This document shows, one piece after another, positions 52,878-64,000 of a stretch of 64,000 nucleotides of DNA. The notes under the pieces were generated by a model. That model did not search any database and was not told the origin of the DNA. It saw only the letters and a program-made list of their open reading frames with translations. The position numbers and the translations under genes were made by a program. Position 1 is the stretch's first letter. Every line of letters begins with the position of its first letter. Source of the DNA: Crossaster papposus (Eukaryota > Echinodermata > Asteroidea > Velatida > Solasteridae); NCBI GenBank assembly GCA_037893245.1, contig JBAIAA010001513.1, positions 248,001 to 312,000 on the forward strand, read 5' to 3'.

Positions 52878-53394
52878 GATTTGGTCTACAATCGGCATAT
52901 CCCTACTACTACATATTTAAGATTTGGTCTACAATCGGCATATCCCTACTACTACATATTTAAGATTTGGTCTTACAATCGGCATATCCCTACTACTACA
53001 TATTTAAGATTTGGTCTACAATCGGCATATCCCTACTACTACATATTTAAGATTTGGTCTACAATCGGCATATCCCTACTACTACATATTTAAGATTTGG
53101 TCTACAATCGGCATATTCCTACTACTACATATTTAAGATTTGGTCTACAATCGGCATATCCCTACTACTACATATTTAAGATTTGGTCTACAATCGGCAA
53201 ATCCCTACTACTACATATTTAAGATTTGGTCTACAATCGGCATATCCCTACTACTACATATTTAAGATTTGGTCTACAATCGGCATATTCCTACTACTAC
53301 ATATTTAAGATTTGGTCTACAATCGGCAAATCCCTACTACTACATATTTAAGATTTGGTCTACAATCGGCATATCCCTACTACTACATATTTAA

Positions 53395-53505
53395 CTCGAG
53401 GGCTTGTTCCCACATCAGGTGTTCATTTCTACTGCACACTTCTTTCCCTTTACATAATAATAAATGTGAGTTTGTTTTGTTATCAGATCAAATTGAGTTT
53501 TTTAA
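53395..53505 (+). repeat. 111-bp spacer, copy 48
   Basis: GTGTTCA subtype, foreign to the first 3.1-kb unit. Confidence 0.95.
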
Positions 53506-54796
53506 GATTTGGTCTACAATCGGCATATCCCTACTACTACATATTTAAGATTTGGTCTACAATCGGCATATCCCTACTACTACATATTTAAGATTTGGTC
53601 TACAATCGGCATATCCCTACTACTACATATTTAAGATTTGGTCTACAAACGGCATATCCCTACTACTACATATTTAAGATTTGGTCTACAATCGGCATAT
53701 CCCTACTACTACATATTTAAGATTTGGTCTACAATCGGCATATCCCTACTACTACATATTTAAGAGTTGGTCTACAATCGGCATATCCCTACTACTACAT
53801 ATTTAAGATTTGGTCTACAATCGGCATATCCCTACTACTACATATTTAAGATTTGGTCTACAATCGGCATATCCCTACTACTACATATTTAAGATTTGGT
53901 CTACAATCGGCATATCCCTACTACTACATATTTAAGATTTGGTCTACAATCGGCATATCCCTACTACTACATATTTAAGATTTGGTCTACAATCGGCATA
54001 TCCCTACTACTACATATTTAAGATTTGGTCTACAATCGGCATATCCCTACTACTACATATTTAAGAGTTGGTCTACAATCGGCATGTCCCTACTACTACA
54101 TATTTAAGATTTGGTCTACAATCGGCATATCCCTACTACTACATATTTAAGATTTGGTCTACAATCGGCATATCCCTACTACTACATATTTAAGATTTGG
54201 TCTACAATCGGCATATCCCTACTACTACATATTTAAGATTTGGTCTACAATCGGCATATCCCTACTACTACATATTTAAGATTTGGTCTACAATCGGCAT
54301 ATCCCTACTACTACATATTTAAGATTTGGTCTTACAATCGGCATATCCCCACTACTACATATTTAAGATTTGGTCTACAATCGGCATATCCCTGCTACTA
54401 CATATTTAAGATTTGGTCTACAATCGGCATATCCCTACTACTACATATTTAAGATTTGGTCTACAATCGGCACATTCCTACTACTACATATTTAAGATTT
54501 GGTCTACAATCGGCATATCCCTACTACTACATATTTAAGATTTGGTCTACAATCGGCATATCCCTACTACTACATATTTAAGATTTGGTCTACAATCGGC
54601 ATATCCCTACTACTACATATTTAAGATTTGGTCTACAATCGGCATATCCCTACTACTACATATTTAAGATTTGGTCTACAATCGGCATATCCCTACTACT
54701 ACATATTTAAGATTTGGTCTACAATCGACATATCCCTACTACTACATATTTAAGATTTGGTCTACAATCGGCATATCTCTACTACTACATATTTAA

Positions 54797-54907
54797 CTCG
54801 AGGGCTTGTTCCCACATCGGGTGTTTATTTCTACTGCACACTTCTTTCCCTTTACATAATAATAAATGTGAGTTTGTTTTGTTATCAGATCAAATTGAGT
54901 TTTTTAA
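54797..54907 (+). repeat. 111-bp spacer, copy 49
   Basis: CATCGGG subtype; partner of copy 46 at 3087 bp. Confidence 0.95.
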
Positions 54908-55850
54908 GATTTGGTCTACAATCGGCATATCCCTACTACTACATATTTAAGATTTGGTCTACAATCGGCATATCCCTACTACTACATATTTAAGATTTGG
55001 TCTACAATCGGCATATCCCTACTACTACATGTTTAAGATTTGGTCTACAATCGGCATATTCCTACTACTACATATTTAAGATTTGGTCTACAATCGGCAT
55101 ATCCCTACTACTACATATTTAAGATTTGGTCTACAATCGGCATATCCCTACTACTACATATTTAAGATTTGGTCCACAATCGGCATATCCCTACTACTAC
55201 ATATTTAAGATTTGGTCTACAATCGGCATATCCCTACTACTACATATTTAAGATTTGGTCTACAATCGGCATATCCCTACTACTACATATTTAAGATTTG
55301 GTCTACAATCGGCATATCCCTACTACTACATATTTAAGATTTGGTCTACAATCGGCATATCCCTACTACTACATATTTAAGATTTGGTCTACAATCGGCA
55401 TATCCCTACTACTACATATTTAAGATTTGGTCTACAATCGGCATATCCCTACTACTACATATTTAAGATTTGGTCTACAATCGGCATATCCCTACTACTA
55501 CATATTTAAGATTTGGTCTACAATCGGCATATCCCTACTACTACATTTAAGATTTGGTCTACAATCGGCATATCCCTACTACTACATATTTAAGATTTGG
55601 TATCCAATCGGCATATCCCTACTACTACATATTTAAGATTTGGTCTACAATCGGCATATCCCTACTACTACATATTTAAGATTTGGTCTACAATCGGCAT
55701 ATCCTACTACTACATATTTAAGATTTGGTCTACAATCGGCATATCCCTACTACTACATATTTAAGATTTGGTCTACAATCGGCATATCCCTACTACTACA
55801 TATTTAAGATTTGGTCTATAATCGGCATATCCCTACTACTAGATATTTAA

Positions 55851-55961
55851 CTCGAGGGCTTGTTCCCACATCGGGTGTTTATTTCTACTGCACACTTCTT
55901 TCCCTTTACATAATAATAAATGTGAGTTTGTTTTGTTATCAGATCAAATTGAGTTTTTTAA
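55851..55961 (+). repeat. 111-bp spacer, copy 50
   Basis: CATCGGG subtype with CTAGATATTTAA left edge. Confidence 0.95.
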
Positions 55962-56478
55962 GATTTGGTCTACAATCGGCATATCCCTACTACTACATAT
56001 TTAAGATTTGGTCTACAATCGGCATATCCCTACTACTACATATTTAAGATTTGGTCTTACAATCGGCATATCCCTACTACTACATATTTAAGATTTGGTC
56101 TACAATCGGCATATTCCTACTACTACATATTTAAGATTTGGTCTACAATCGGCAAATCCCTACTACTACATATTTAAGATTTGGTCTACAATCGGCATAT
56201 CCCTACTACTACATATTTAAGATTTGGTCTACAATCGGCATATCCCTACTACTACATATTTAAGATTTGGTCTACAATCGGCATATCCCTACTACTACAT
56301 ATTTAAGATTTGGTCTACAATCGGCATATCCCTACTACTACATATTTAAGATTTGGTCTACAATCGGCATATCCCTACTACTACATATTTAAGATTTGGT
56401 CTACAATCGACATATCCCTACTACTACATATTTAAGATTTGGTCTACAATCGGCATATCTCTACTACTACATATTTAA

Positions 56479-56589
56479 CTCGAGGGCTTGTTCCCACATC
56501 GGGTGTTTATTTCTACTGCACACTTCTTTCCCTTTACATAATAATAAATGTGAGTTTGTTTTGTTATCAGATCAAATTGAGTTTTTTAA
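56479..56589 (+). repeat. 111-bp spacer, copy 51
   Basis: CATCGGG subtype with ATCGACAT and ATATCTCTAC upstream, like copies 46 and 49. Confidence 0.95.
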
Positions 56590-57532
56590 GATTTGGTCTA
56601 CAATCGGCATATCCCTACTACTACATATTTAAGATTTGGTCTACAATCGGCATATCCCTACTACTACATATTTAAGATTTGGTCTACAATCGGCATATCC
56701 CTACTACTACATGTTTAAGATTTGGTCTACAATCGGCATATTCCTACTACTACATATTTAAGATTTGGTCTACAATCGGCATATCCCTACTACTACATAT
56801 TTAAGATTTGGTCTACAATCGGCATATCCCTACTACTACATATTTAAGATTTGGTCCACAATCGGCATATCCCTACTACTACATATTTAAGATTTGGTCT
56901 ACAATCGGCATATCCCTACTACTACATATTTAAGATTTGGTCTACAATCGGCATATCCCTACTACTACATATTTAAGATTTGGTCTACAATCGGCATATC
57001 CCTACTACTACATATTTAAGATTTGGTCTACAATCGGCATATCCCTACTACTACATATTTAAGATTTGGTCTACAATCGGCATATCCCTACTACTACATA
57101 TTTAAGATTTGGTCTACAATCGGCATATCCCTACTACTACATATTTAAGATTTGGTCTACAATCGGCATATCCCTACTACTACATATTTAAGATTTGGTC
57201 TACAATCGGCATATCCCTACTACTACATTTAAGATTTGGTCTACAATCGGCATATCCCTACTACTACATATTTAAGATTTGGTATCCAATCGGCATATCC
57301 CTACTACTACATATTTAAGATTTGGTCTACAATCGGCATATCCCTACTACTACATATTTAAGATTTGGTCTACAATCGGCATATCCTACTACTACATATT
57401 TAAGATTTGGTCTACAATCGGCATATCCCTACTACTACATATTTAAGATTTGGTCTACAATCGGCATATCCCTACTACTACATATTTAAGATTTGGTCTA
57501 TAATCGGCATATCCCTACTACTAGATATTTAA

Positions 57533-57643
57533 CTCGAGGGCTTGTTCCCACATCGGGTGTTTATTTCTACTGCACACTTCTTTCCCTTTACATAATAATA
57601 AATGTGAGTTTGTTTTGTTATCAGATCAAATTGAGTTTTTTAA
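57533..57643 (+). repeat. 111-bp spacer, copy 52
   Basis: CATCGGG subtype with CTAGATATTTAA left edge. Confidence 0.95.
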
Positions 57644-58203
57644 GATTTGGTCTACAATCGGCATATCCCTACTACTACATATTTAAGATTTGGTCTACAA
57701 TCGGCATATCCCTACTACTACATATTTAAGATTTGGTCTTACAATCGGCATATCCCTACTACTACATATTTAAGATTTGGTCTACAATCGGCATATCCCT
57801 ACTACTACATATTTAAGATTTGGTCTACAATCGGCATATCCCTACTACTACATATTTAAGATTTGGTCTACAATCGGCATATTCCTACTACTACATATTT
57901 AAGATTTGGTCTACAATCGGCATATCCCTACTACTACATATTTAAGATTTGGTCTACAATCGGCAAATCCCTACTACTACATATTTAAGATTTGGTCTAC
58001 AATCGGCATATCCCTACTACTACATATTTAAGATTTGGTCTACAATCGGCATATTCCTACTACTACATATTTAAGATTTGGTCTACAATCGGCAAATCCC
58101 TACTACTACATATTTAAGATTTGGTCTACAATCGGCATATCCCTACTACTACATATTTAAGATTTGGTCTACAATCGGCATATCCCTACTACTACATATT
58201 TAA

Positions 58204-58314
58204 CTCGAGGGCTTGTTCCCACATCAGGTGTTCATTTCTACTGCACACTTCTTTCCCTTTACATAATAATAAATGTGAGTTTGTTTTGTTATCAGATCAA
58301 ATTGAGTTTTTTAA
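58204..58314 (+). repeat. 111-bp spacer, copy 53
   Basis: GTGTTCA subtype; followed by CAAACGGC and AAGAGTTGG marks. Confidence 0.95.
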
Positions 58315-59433
58315 GATTTGGTCTACAATCGGCATATCCCTACTACTACATATTTAAGATTTGGTCTACAATCGGCATATCCCTACTACTACATATTTAA
58401 GATTTGGTCTACAATCGGCATATCCCTACTACTACATATTTAAGATTTGGTCTACAAACGGCATATCCCTACTACTACATATTTAAGATTTGGTCTACAA
58501 TCGGCATATCCCTACTACTACATATTTAAGATTTGGTCTACAATCGGCATATCCCTACTTCTACATATTTAAGAGTTGGTCTACAATCGGCATATCCCTA
58601 CTACTACATATTTAAGATTTGGTCTACAATCGGCATATCCCTACTACTACATATTTAAGATTTGGTCTACAATCGGCATATCCCTACTACTACATATTTA
58701 AGATTTGGTCTACAATCGGCATATCTCTACTACTACATATTTAGGATTTGGTCTACAATCGGCATATCCCTACTACTACATATTTAAGATTTGGTCTACA
58801 CTCGGCATATCCCTACTACTACATATTTAAGATTTGGTCTACAATCGGCATATCCCTACTACTACATATTTAAGATTTGGTCTACAATCGGCATATCCCT
58901 ACTACTACATATTTAAGATTTGGTCTACAATCGGCATATCCCTACTACTACATATTTAAGATTTGGTCTTACAATCGGCATATCCCTACTACTACATATT
59001 TAAGATTTGGTATACAATCGGCATATCCCTGCTACTACATATTTAAGATTTGGTCTACAATCGGCATATCCCTACTACTACATATTTAAGATTTGGTCTA
59101 CAATCGGCACATTCCTACTACTACATATTTAAGATTTGGTCTACAATCGGCATATCCCTACTACTACATATTTAAGATTTGGTCTACAATCGGCATATTC
59201 CTACTACTACATATTTAAGATTTGGTCTACAATCGGCATATCCCTACTACTACATATTTAAGATTTGGTCTACAATCGGTATATCCCTACTACTACATAT
59301 TTAAGATTTGGTCTACAATCGGCATATCCCTACTACTACATATTTAAGATTTGGTTTACAATCGGCATATCCCTACTACTACATATTTAAGATTTGATCT
59401 ACAATCGGCATATCCCTACTACTACATATTTAA

Positions 59434-59544
59434 CTCGAGGGCTTGTTCCCACATCAGGTGTTCATTTCTACTGCACACTTCTTTCCCTTTACATAATAAT
59501 AAATGTGAGTTTGTTTTGTTATCAGATCAAATTGAGTTTTTTAA
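59434..59544 (+). repeat. 111-bp spacer, copy 54
   Basis: GTGTTCA subtype; upstream GGTTTACAATC and GATTTGATCTAC. Confidence 0.95.
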
Positions 59545-60319
59545 GATTTGGTCTACAATCGGCATATCCCTACTACTACATATTTAAGATTTGGTCTACA
59601 ATCGGCATATCTCTACTACTACATATTTAGGATTTGGTCTACAATCGGCATATCCCTACTACTACATATTTAAGATTTGGTCTACACTCGGCATATCCCT
59701 ACTACTACATATTTAAGATTTGGTCTACAATCGGCATATCCCTACTACTACATATTTAAGATTTGGTCTACAATCGGCATATCCCTACTACTACATATTT
59801 AAGATTTGGTCTACAATCGGCATATCCCTACTACTACATATTTAAGATTTGGTCTTACAATCGGCATATCCCTACTACTACATATTTAAGATTTGGTATA
59901 CAATCGGCATATCCCTGCTACTACATATTTAAGATTTGGTCTACAATCGGCATATCCCTACTACTACATATTTAAGATTTGGTCTACAATCGGCACATTC
60001 CTACTACTACATATTTAAGATTTGGTCTACAATCGGCATATCCCTACTACTACATATTTAAGATTTGGTCTACAATCGGCATATTCCTACTACTACATAT
60101 TTAAGATTTGGTCTACAATCGGCATATCCCTACTACTACATATTTAAGATTTGGTCTACAATCGGTATATCCCTACTACTACATATTTAAGATTTGGTCT
60201 ACAATCGGCATATCCCTACTACTACATATTTAAGATTTGGTTTACAATCGGCATATCCCTACTACTACATATTTAAGATTTGATCTACAATCGGCATATC
60301 CCTACTACTACATATTTAA

Positions 60320-60430
60320 CTCGAGGGCTTGTTCCCACATCAGGTGTTCATTTCTACTGCACACTTCTTTCCCTTTACATAATAATAAATGTGAGTTTGT
60401 TTTGTTATCAGATCAAATTGAGTTTTTTAA
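60320..60430 (+). repeat. 111-bp spacer, copy 55
   Basis: GTGTTCA subtype; 886-bp partner of copy 54. Confidence 0.95.
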
Positions 60431-61299
60431 GATTTGGTCTACAATCGGCATATCCCTACTACTACATATTTAAGATTTGGTCTACAATCGGCATATTCCT
60501 ACTACTACATATTTAAGATTTGGTCTACAATCGGCATATCCCTACTACTACATATTTAAGATTTGGTCTACAATCGGCATATCCCTACTACTACATATTT
60601 AAGATTTGGTCCACAATCGGCATATCCCTACTACTACATATTTAAGATTTGGTCTACAATCGGCATATCCCTACTACTACATATTTAAGATTTGGTCTAC
60701 AATCGGCATATCCCTACTACTACATATTTAAGATTTGGTCTACAATCGGCATATCCCTACTACTACATATTTAAGATTTGGTCTACAATCGGCATATCCC
60801 TACTACTACATATTTAAGATTTGGTCTACAATCGGCATATCCCTACTACTACATATTTAAGATTTGGTCTACAATCGGCATATCCCTACTACTACATATT
60901 TAAGATTTGGTCTACAATCGGCATATCCCTACTACTACATATTTAAGATTTGGTCTACAATCGGCATATCCCTACTACTACATATTTAAGATTTGGTCTA
61001 CAATCGGCATATCACTACTACTACATATTTAAGATTTGGTCTACAATCGGCATATCCCTACTACTACATATTTAAGATTTGGTCTACAATCGGCATATCC
61101 CTACTACTACATATTTAAGATTTGGTCTACAATCGGCATATCCCTACTACTACATATTCAAGATTTGGTCTACAATCGGCAAATCCCTACTACTACTACA
61201 TATTTAAGATGTGGTCTACAATCGGCATATCACTACTACTACTACATATTTAAGATTTGGTCTACAATCGGCATATCCCTACTACTACTACATATTTAA

Positions 61300-61410
61300 C
61301 TCGAGGGCTTGTTCCCACATCAGGTGTTTATTTCTACTGCATACTTCTTTCCCTTTACATAATAATAAATGTGAGTTTGTTTTATTATCAGATCAAATTG
61401 AGTTTTTTAA
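61300..61410 (+). repeat. 111-bp spacer, copy 56
   Basis: CATACTTC and TTATTATC subtype, preceded by a (TAC)4 monomer; same type as 12917 and 16035. Confidence 0.95.
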
Positions 61411-62053
61411 GATTTGGTCTACAATCGGCATATCCCTACTACTACATATTTAAGATTTGGTCTACAATCGGCATATCCCTACTACTACATATTTAAGATT
61501 TGGTCTACAATCGGCAAATCCCTACTACTACATATTTAAGATTTGGTCTACAATCGGCATATCCATACTACTACATATTTAAGATTTGGTCTACAATCGG
61601 CATATCCCTACTACTACATATTTAAGATTTGGTCTACAATCGGCATATCCCTACTACTACATATTTAAGATTTGGTCTACAATCGGCATATCCTACTACT
61701 ACATATTTAAGATTTGGTCTACAATCGGCATATCCTACTACTACATATTTAAGATTTGGTCTACAATCGGCATTTCCCTACTACTACATATTTAAGATTT
61801 GGTCTACAATCGGCATATCCCTACTACTACATATTTAAGATTTGGTCTACAATCGGCATATCCCTACTACTACATATTTAAGATTGGGTCTACAATCGGC
61901 ATATCCCTACTACTACATAGTTAAGATTTGGTCTACAATCGGCATATCCCTACTACTACATATTTAAGATTTGGTCTACAATCGACATATCCCTACTACT
62001 ACATATTTAAGATTTGGTCTACAATCGGCATATCCCTACTACTACATATTTAA

Positions 62054-62164
62054 CTCGAGGGCTTGTTCCCACATCGGGTGTTTATTTCTACTGCACACTT
62101 CTTTCCCTTTACATAATAATAAATGTGAGTTTGTTTTGTTATCAGATCAAATTGAGTTTTTTAA
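62054..62164 (+). repeat. 111-bp spacer, copy 57
   Basis: CATCGGG subtype. Confidence 0.95.
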
Positions 62165-63066
62165 GATTTGGTCTACAATCGGCATATCCCTACTACTACA
62201 TATTTAAGATTTGGTCTACAATCGGCATATCCCTACTACTACATATTTAAGATTTGGTCTACAATCGGCATATCCCTACTACTACATATTTAAGATTTGG
62301 TCTACAATCGGCATATCCCTACTACTACATATTTAAGATTTGGTCTACAATCGGCATATTCCTACTACTACATATTTAAGATTTGGTCTACAATCGGCAT
62401 ATCCCTACTACTACATATTTAAGATTTGGTCTACAATCGGCATATCCCTACTACTACATATTTAAGAATTGGTCCACAATCGGCATATCCCTACTACTAC
62501 ATATTTAAGATTTGGTCTACAATCGGCATATCCCTACTACTACATATTTAAGATTTGGTCTACAATCGGCATATCCCTACTACTACATATTTAAGATTTG
62601 GTCTACAATCGGCATATCCCTACTACTACATATTTAAGATTTGGTCTACAATCGGCATATCCCTACTACTACATATTTAAGATTTGGTCTACAATCGGCA
62701 TATCCCTACTACTACATATTTAAGATTTGGTCTACAATCGGCATATCCTACTACTACATATTTAAGATTTGGTCTACAATCGGCATATCCCTACTACTAC
62801 ATATTTAAGATTTGGTCTACAATCGGCATATCCCTACTACTACATATTTAAGATTTGGTCTACAATCGGCATATCCCTACTACTACATATTTAAGATTGG
62901 GTCTACAATCGGCATATCCCTACTACTACATAGTTAAGATTTGGTCTACAATCGGCATATCCCTACTACTACATATTTAAGATTTGGTCTACAATCGACA
63001 TATCCCTACTACTACATATTTAAGATTTGGTCTACAATCGGCATATCCCTACTACTACATATTTAA

Positions 63067-63177
63067 CTCGAGGGCTTGTTCCCACATCGGGTGTTTATTT
63101 CTACTGCACACTTCTTTCCCTTTACATAATAATAAATGTGAGTTCGTTTTGTTATCAGATCAAATTGAGTTTTTTAG
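63067..63177 (+). repeat. 111-bp spacer, copy 58
   Basis: CATCGGG and GAGTTCG subtype with TTTTTTAGG right edge; same type as 16876. Confidence 0.95.
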
Positions 63178-63650
63178 GATTTGGTCTACAATCGGCATAT
63201 CCCTACTACTACATATTTAAGATTTGGTCTACAATCGGCATATCCCTACTACTACATATTTAAGATTTGGTCTACAATCGGCATATCCCTACTACTACAT
63301 ATTTAAGATTTGGTCTACAATCGGCATATCCCTACTACTACATATTTAAGATTTGGTCTACAATCGGCATATTCCTACTACTACATATTTAAGATTTGGT
63401 CTACAATCGGCATATCCCTACTACTACATATTTAAGATTTGGTCTACAATCGGCATATCCCTACTACTACATATTTAAGATTTGGTCTACAATCGGCATA
63501 TCCCTACTACTACATATTTAAGATTTGGTCTACAATCGGCATATCCCTACTACTACATATTTAAGATTTGGTCTACAATCGGCATATCCCTACTACTACA
63601 TATTTAAGATTTGGTCTACAATCGGCATATCCCTACTACTACATATTTAA

Positions 63651-63761
63651 CTCGAGGGCTTGTTCCCACATCAGGTGTTTATTTCTACTGCACACTTCTT
63701 TCCCTTTACATAATAATAAATGTGAGTTTGTTTTGTTATCAGATCAAATTGAGTTTTTTAA
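63651..63761 (+). repeat. 111-bp spacer, copy 59
   Basis: Consensus subtype; 584 bp after copy 58, as 13758 to 14342. Confidence 0.95.
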
Positions 63762-64000
63762 GATTTGGTCTACAATCGGCATATCCCTACTACTACATAT
63801 TTAAGATTTGGTCTACAATCGGCATATCCCTACTACTACATATTTAAGATTTGGTCTACAATCGGCATATCCTACTACTACATATTTAAGATTTGGTCTA
63901 CAATCGGCATATCCCTACTACTACATATTTAAGATTTGGTCTACAATCGGCATATCCCTACTACTACATATTTAAGATTTGGTCTACAATCGGCATATCC

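Larger units (their letters stand above)
52727..55810 (+). repeat. 3.1-kb higher-order unit, copy 2 (3084 bp)
   Basis: Same order of marks. The second spacer (53395) is of the GTGTTCA subtype where copy 1 has a consensus spacer, and its flanks carry CAAACGGC and AAGAGTTGG, so a segment from the 24-35 kb type has replaced part of the unit. Confidence 0.8.
55811..57492 (+). repeat. 3.1-kb higher-order unit, deleted copy 3 (1682 bp)
   Basis: Keeps the 628- and 1054-bp spacer intervals but lacks the 1.4-kb middle interval that holds CATGTCC and the GGTCTTAC/CCCTGCTAC marks. Confidence 0.8.
58721..60492 (+). repeat. 886-bp tandem duplication
   Basis: Rare marks recur at exactly 886 bp: ATATCTCTAC plus TTTAGGATTTGG (58.73/59.62 kb), CTACACTCGG, GGTATACAATC, CATATTCC, CGGTATATCC, GGTTTACAATC, GATTTGATCTAC and the GTGTTCA spacer (59434/60320). 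No difference is evident inside the unit, so it is probably very recent. Confidence 0.9.
31878..64000 (+). repeat. 43-bp satellite array, segment 6
   Basis: Uninterrupted satellite to the window end, with 34 spacers and no further transposon copies. It contains the 4383-bp, 3.1-kb and 886-bp higher-order duplications listed separately. Recurrent markers include CTACTTAATTTAAG (40.45-47.06 kb), CATGTTTAAG followed by CATATTCC and GGTCCAC (39.0, 43.4, 48.8, 51.9, 55.0, 56.7 kb), CATGTCC (48.2, 51.0, 54.1 kb) and CTACATTTAAG, a 41-bp unit (49.3, 52.5, 55.5, 57.2 kb). The array is still running at base 64000. No gene is seen. Confidence 0.97.

Noticed and set aside
1..64000. Telomeric repeat or simple microsatellite
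   Set aside because: The (TAC)3 tract is only part of a 43-bp unit; no telomere-type hexamer arrays are visible.

Overview
The window is one continuous piece of a very large satellite DNA array. Its basic unit is a 43-bp monomer, AT-rich, with ATATTTAAGATTTGG at one end, ATCGGCATATCCC in the middle and a (TAC)3 tail. Monomers run head to tail in one orientation from base 1 to base 64000. They are broken by only three other components: a 111-bp spacer (59 copies), a 422-bp MITE-like element (one copy) and a 757-bp composite element (four copies). No intact protein-coding gene, tRNA, rRNA or CRISPR array is visible. The organism is a eukaryote. Long homogenised satellite, higher-order repeats, non-autonomous DNA transposons with target-site duplications, and a decayed fragment resembling an animal-type ARID domain point to an animal genome, probably a heterochromatic or pericentromeric block. 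I cannot name the species.

Layout. 1-12 kb: monomers with eight sparse spacers, and duplicated marker cassettes (TTTCAG cassette, 26-bp truncated monomer). 12-18 kb: two diverged copies of a roughly 3-kb higher-order unit carrying four spacers each, plus one more spacer at its right edge. 18.1-19.9 kb: spacer-free monomers. 19.9-36 kb: the transposon-bearing zone, with the 422-bp element at 19914-20335 and four nearly identical 757-bp elements at 20551, 22885, 26906 and 31121, each in the same position of a recurring higher-order unit. 36-48 kb: a 4383-bp unit in two long copies and a partial third. 48-58 kb: a 3.1-kb unit in three versions (3131, 3084, 1682 bp). 58.7-60.5 kb: an exact-spacing 886-bp tandem duplication. 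61-64 kb: a return of the 12-17 kb unit type.

How the parts relate. The spacer always interrupts the monomer at the same base, between two TTAA copies, so it entered once and was then spread by unequal exchange or segmental duplication. The 757-bp element also entered once, at a TA dinucleotide; many paralogous empty sites at 36-60 kb show the uninterrupted sequence. It has a 165-bp near-perfect palindrome at its left end and a CpG-rich interior whose longest open frame resembles the N-terminus of an ARID-domain (ARID2-like) protein, so it looks like a non-autonomous element that captured a host gene fragment. The 422-bp element has 33-bp terminal inverted repeats containing a partial match to the CENP-B box. 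Three paralogous sites without it carry an extra A that may be an excision scar.

All satellite open frames are artefacts: they begin at TTG, the 43-bp period cycles the reading frame, and every third monomer supplies a TAA.
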